Source: Myxococcota bacterium (lineage in GTDB: Bacteria; Myxococcota_A; Polyangia; HGW-17). Taken from it: a stretch of DNA of 5,911 nt. The notes under the pieces were generated by a model that saw only the letters and a program-made list of their open reading frames with translations, did no database searches and was not told where the DNA came from. How positions within the stretch are numbered: the stretch's first letter is position 1; every line of letters begins with the position of its first letter. Location of the stretch: positions 1-5,911 of the forward strand of contig JAHJLU010000098.1 in the NCBI GenBank assembly GCA_018821745.1, read 5' to 3'. The translations under genes and the position numbers were made by a program. This document shows, piece after piece, positions 5,390 to 5,911 of the stretch.

Positions 5390-5911
5390 TGGCAAAACCC
5401 GGCAAAACCCTCCGGCGGATCAAGATGGTCCTCTTCATGGCCCTGCTCAGTATCGTGTTTGTCACCGCCGTGAGCGCCGTGCACCTGGCAACCAGAAAGA
5501 TGATCGCCCGCAACGACTCGATCTTCACCAAACGCTCGATACTCTACACGGCAGGGATCCCCGTCCCCGGCTCCCAGCAGGAGCTGGACAACGTGTTCAA
5601 GGCCCATGTGCGCCTCATCCCCCGGGACAAACTGCAGCTCTACGAGGTCAAATTCAACGGCAGGCTCTCCTGGGTCATCACCGCCAGCGGGTCGGGCCTG
5701 TGGGGAGAGATTCGTGCCCACGTGGGCATCGGCAGTGATTTCCTCACCATCACGGGCGTCAATTTCATTGAACAGAACGAGACGCCGGGGCTCGGCGCCC
5801 GCATCTCCGAGTTGTGGTTCCGTGAGCAGTTCCGCGGCAAGAAGGGGCCCTTGCGGCGAGTCCCCGAGGGCACAAAGAGTAAGAAACCCCGTGTGTTTGA
5901 CGCCATCACCG
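5389..5911 (+). CDS. rnfG: Electron transport complex subunit RnfG (RnfG/NqrC family), 3' partial
   Basis: The start ATG overlaps the rnfD stop (TGATG) and has GGGAGGTG at good distance, so the two are translated together. 174 codons are visible. The protein has one N-terminal membrane helix (about 13-31) and then a periplasmic flavin-binding domain. Family motifs are GLWGEI (103-108), GVNFIEQNETPGLGARI (123-139) and FDAIT at the right edge (170-174). The last is the start of the (S/T)GAT-type motif whose Thr carries covalent FMN; the Gly-Ala-Thr would be encoded just beyond the window. About 25-40 residues are missing by comparison with family length. RnfG passes electrons within the Rnf complex. 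The order D-G matches standard rnf operons, and E, A and B would be expected next. Confidence 0.92.
   Translation, partial: MAKPGKTLRRIKMVLFMALLSIVFVTAVSAVHLATRKMIARNDSIFTKRSILYTAGIPVPGSQQELDNVFKAHVRLIPRDKLQLYEVKFNGRLSWVITASGSGLWGEIRAHVGIGSDFLTITGVNFIEQNETPGLGARISELWFREQFRGKKGPLRRVPEGTKSKKPRVFDAIT

Noticed and set aside
4385..5395. Minus-strand open frame of 336 codons opposite rnfD
   Set aside because: Its composition (Gly, His, Glu, Asp-rich, no hydrophobic core) is typical of the antisense of a GC-rich membrane-protein gene. The plus-strand RnfD motifs are clear.

Overview
The window looks like chromosomal DNA from a GC-rich Gram-negative bacterium. A myxobacterial or other deltaproteobacterial-type lineage (Myxococcota, Desulfobacterota or relatives) fits best. 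The signs are an Asp-rich, Cys-containing calcium-binding linker of the type common in those surface proteins, two lipoproteins with lipoboxes, and an Rnf-type membrane electron-transport operon. The taxonomy is inference; there is no rRNA or other marker gene here.

Layout. (1) About 1-2060, plus strand: the 3' part of a secreted or surface glycoside hydrolase family 5 enzyme, open at the left edge and entered through a perfect 18-bp tandem repeat. It is followed 27 nt later by a secreted protein of unknown function that carries a caspase-like His/Cys pattern. (2) About 2061-2710: a degraded intergenic region. It holds a minus-strand fragment of an Rpn/PD-(D/E)XK nuclease-family transposase, two inverted REP-like palindromic elements, one doubtful small basic ORF and hairpins that may end transcription. 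(3) About 2718-3900, minus strand: a two-gene lipoprotein operon. The second gene appears frameshifted, because its coding sense continues 47 codons past the stop in another frame. (4) 3901-4193: a divergent control region with a perfect Shine-Dalgarno for the minus operon, a GC-rich dyad and a good plus-strand -10 box. (5) 4194 to the right edge: a tightly packed plus-strand operon of a small HMA-like CxxC protein, RnfD and RnfG (cut off at the edge).

How the genes work together. Only the Rnf genes form a recognisable pathway: a membrane complex that couples ferredoxin/NADH electron flow to Na+ or H+ transport. RnfD and RnfG are its flavin-carrying subunits. The small CxxC protein stands where rnfC is often found, which is the most unusual arrangement in the window. 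The GH5 enzyme and its neighbour are probably co-transcribed and exported, but no shared role can be read from sequence. The two lipoproteins are probably co-expressed; their function is unknown. I see no CRISPR array, tRNA, rRNA or complete mobile element, and no convincing new defence or biosynthetic system.
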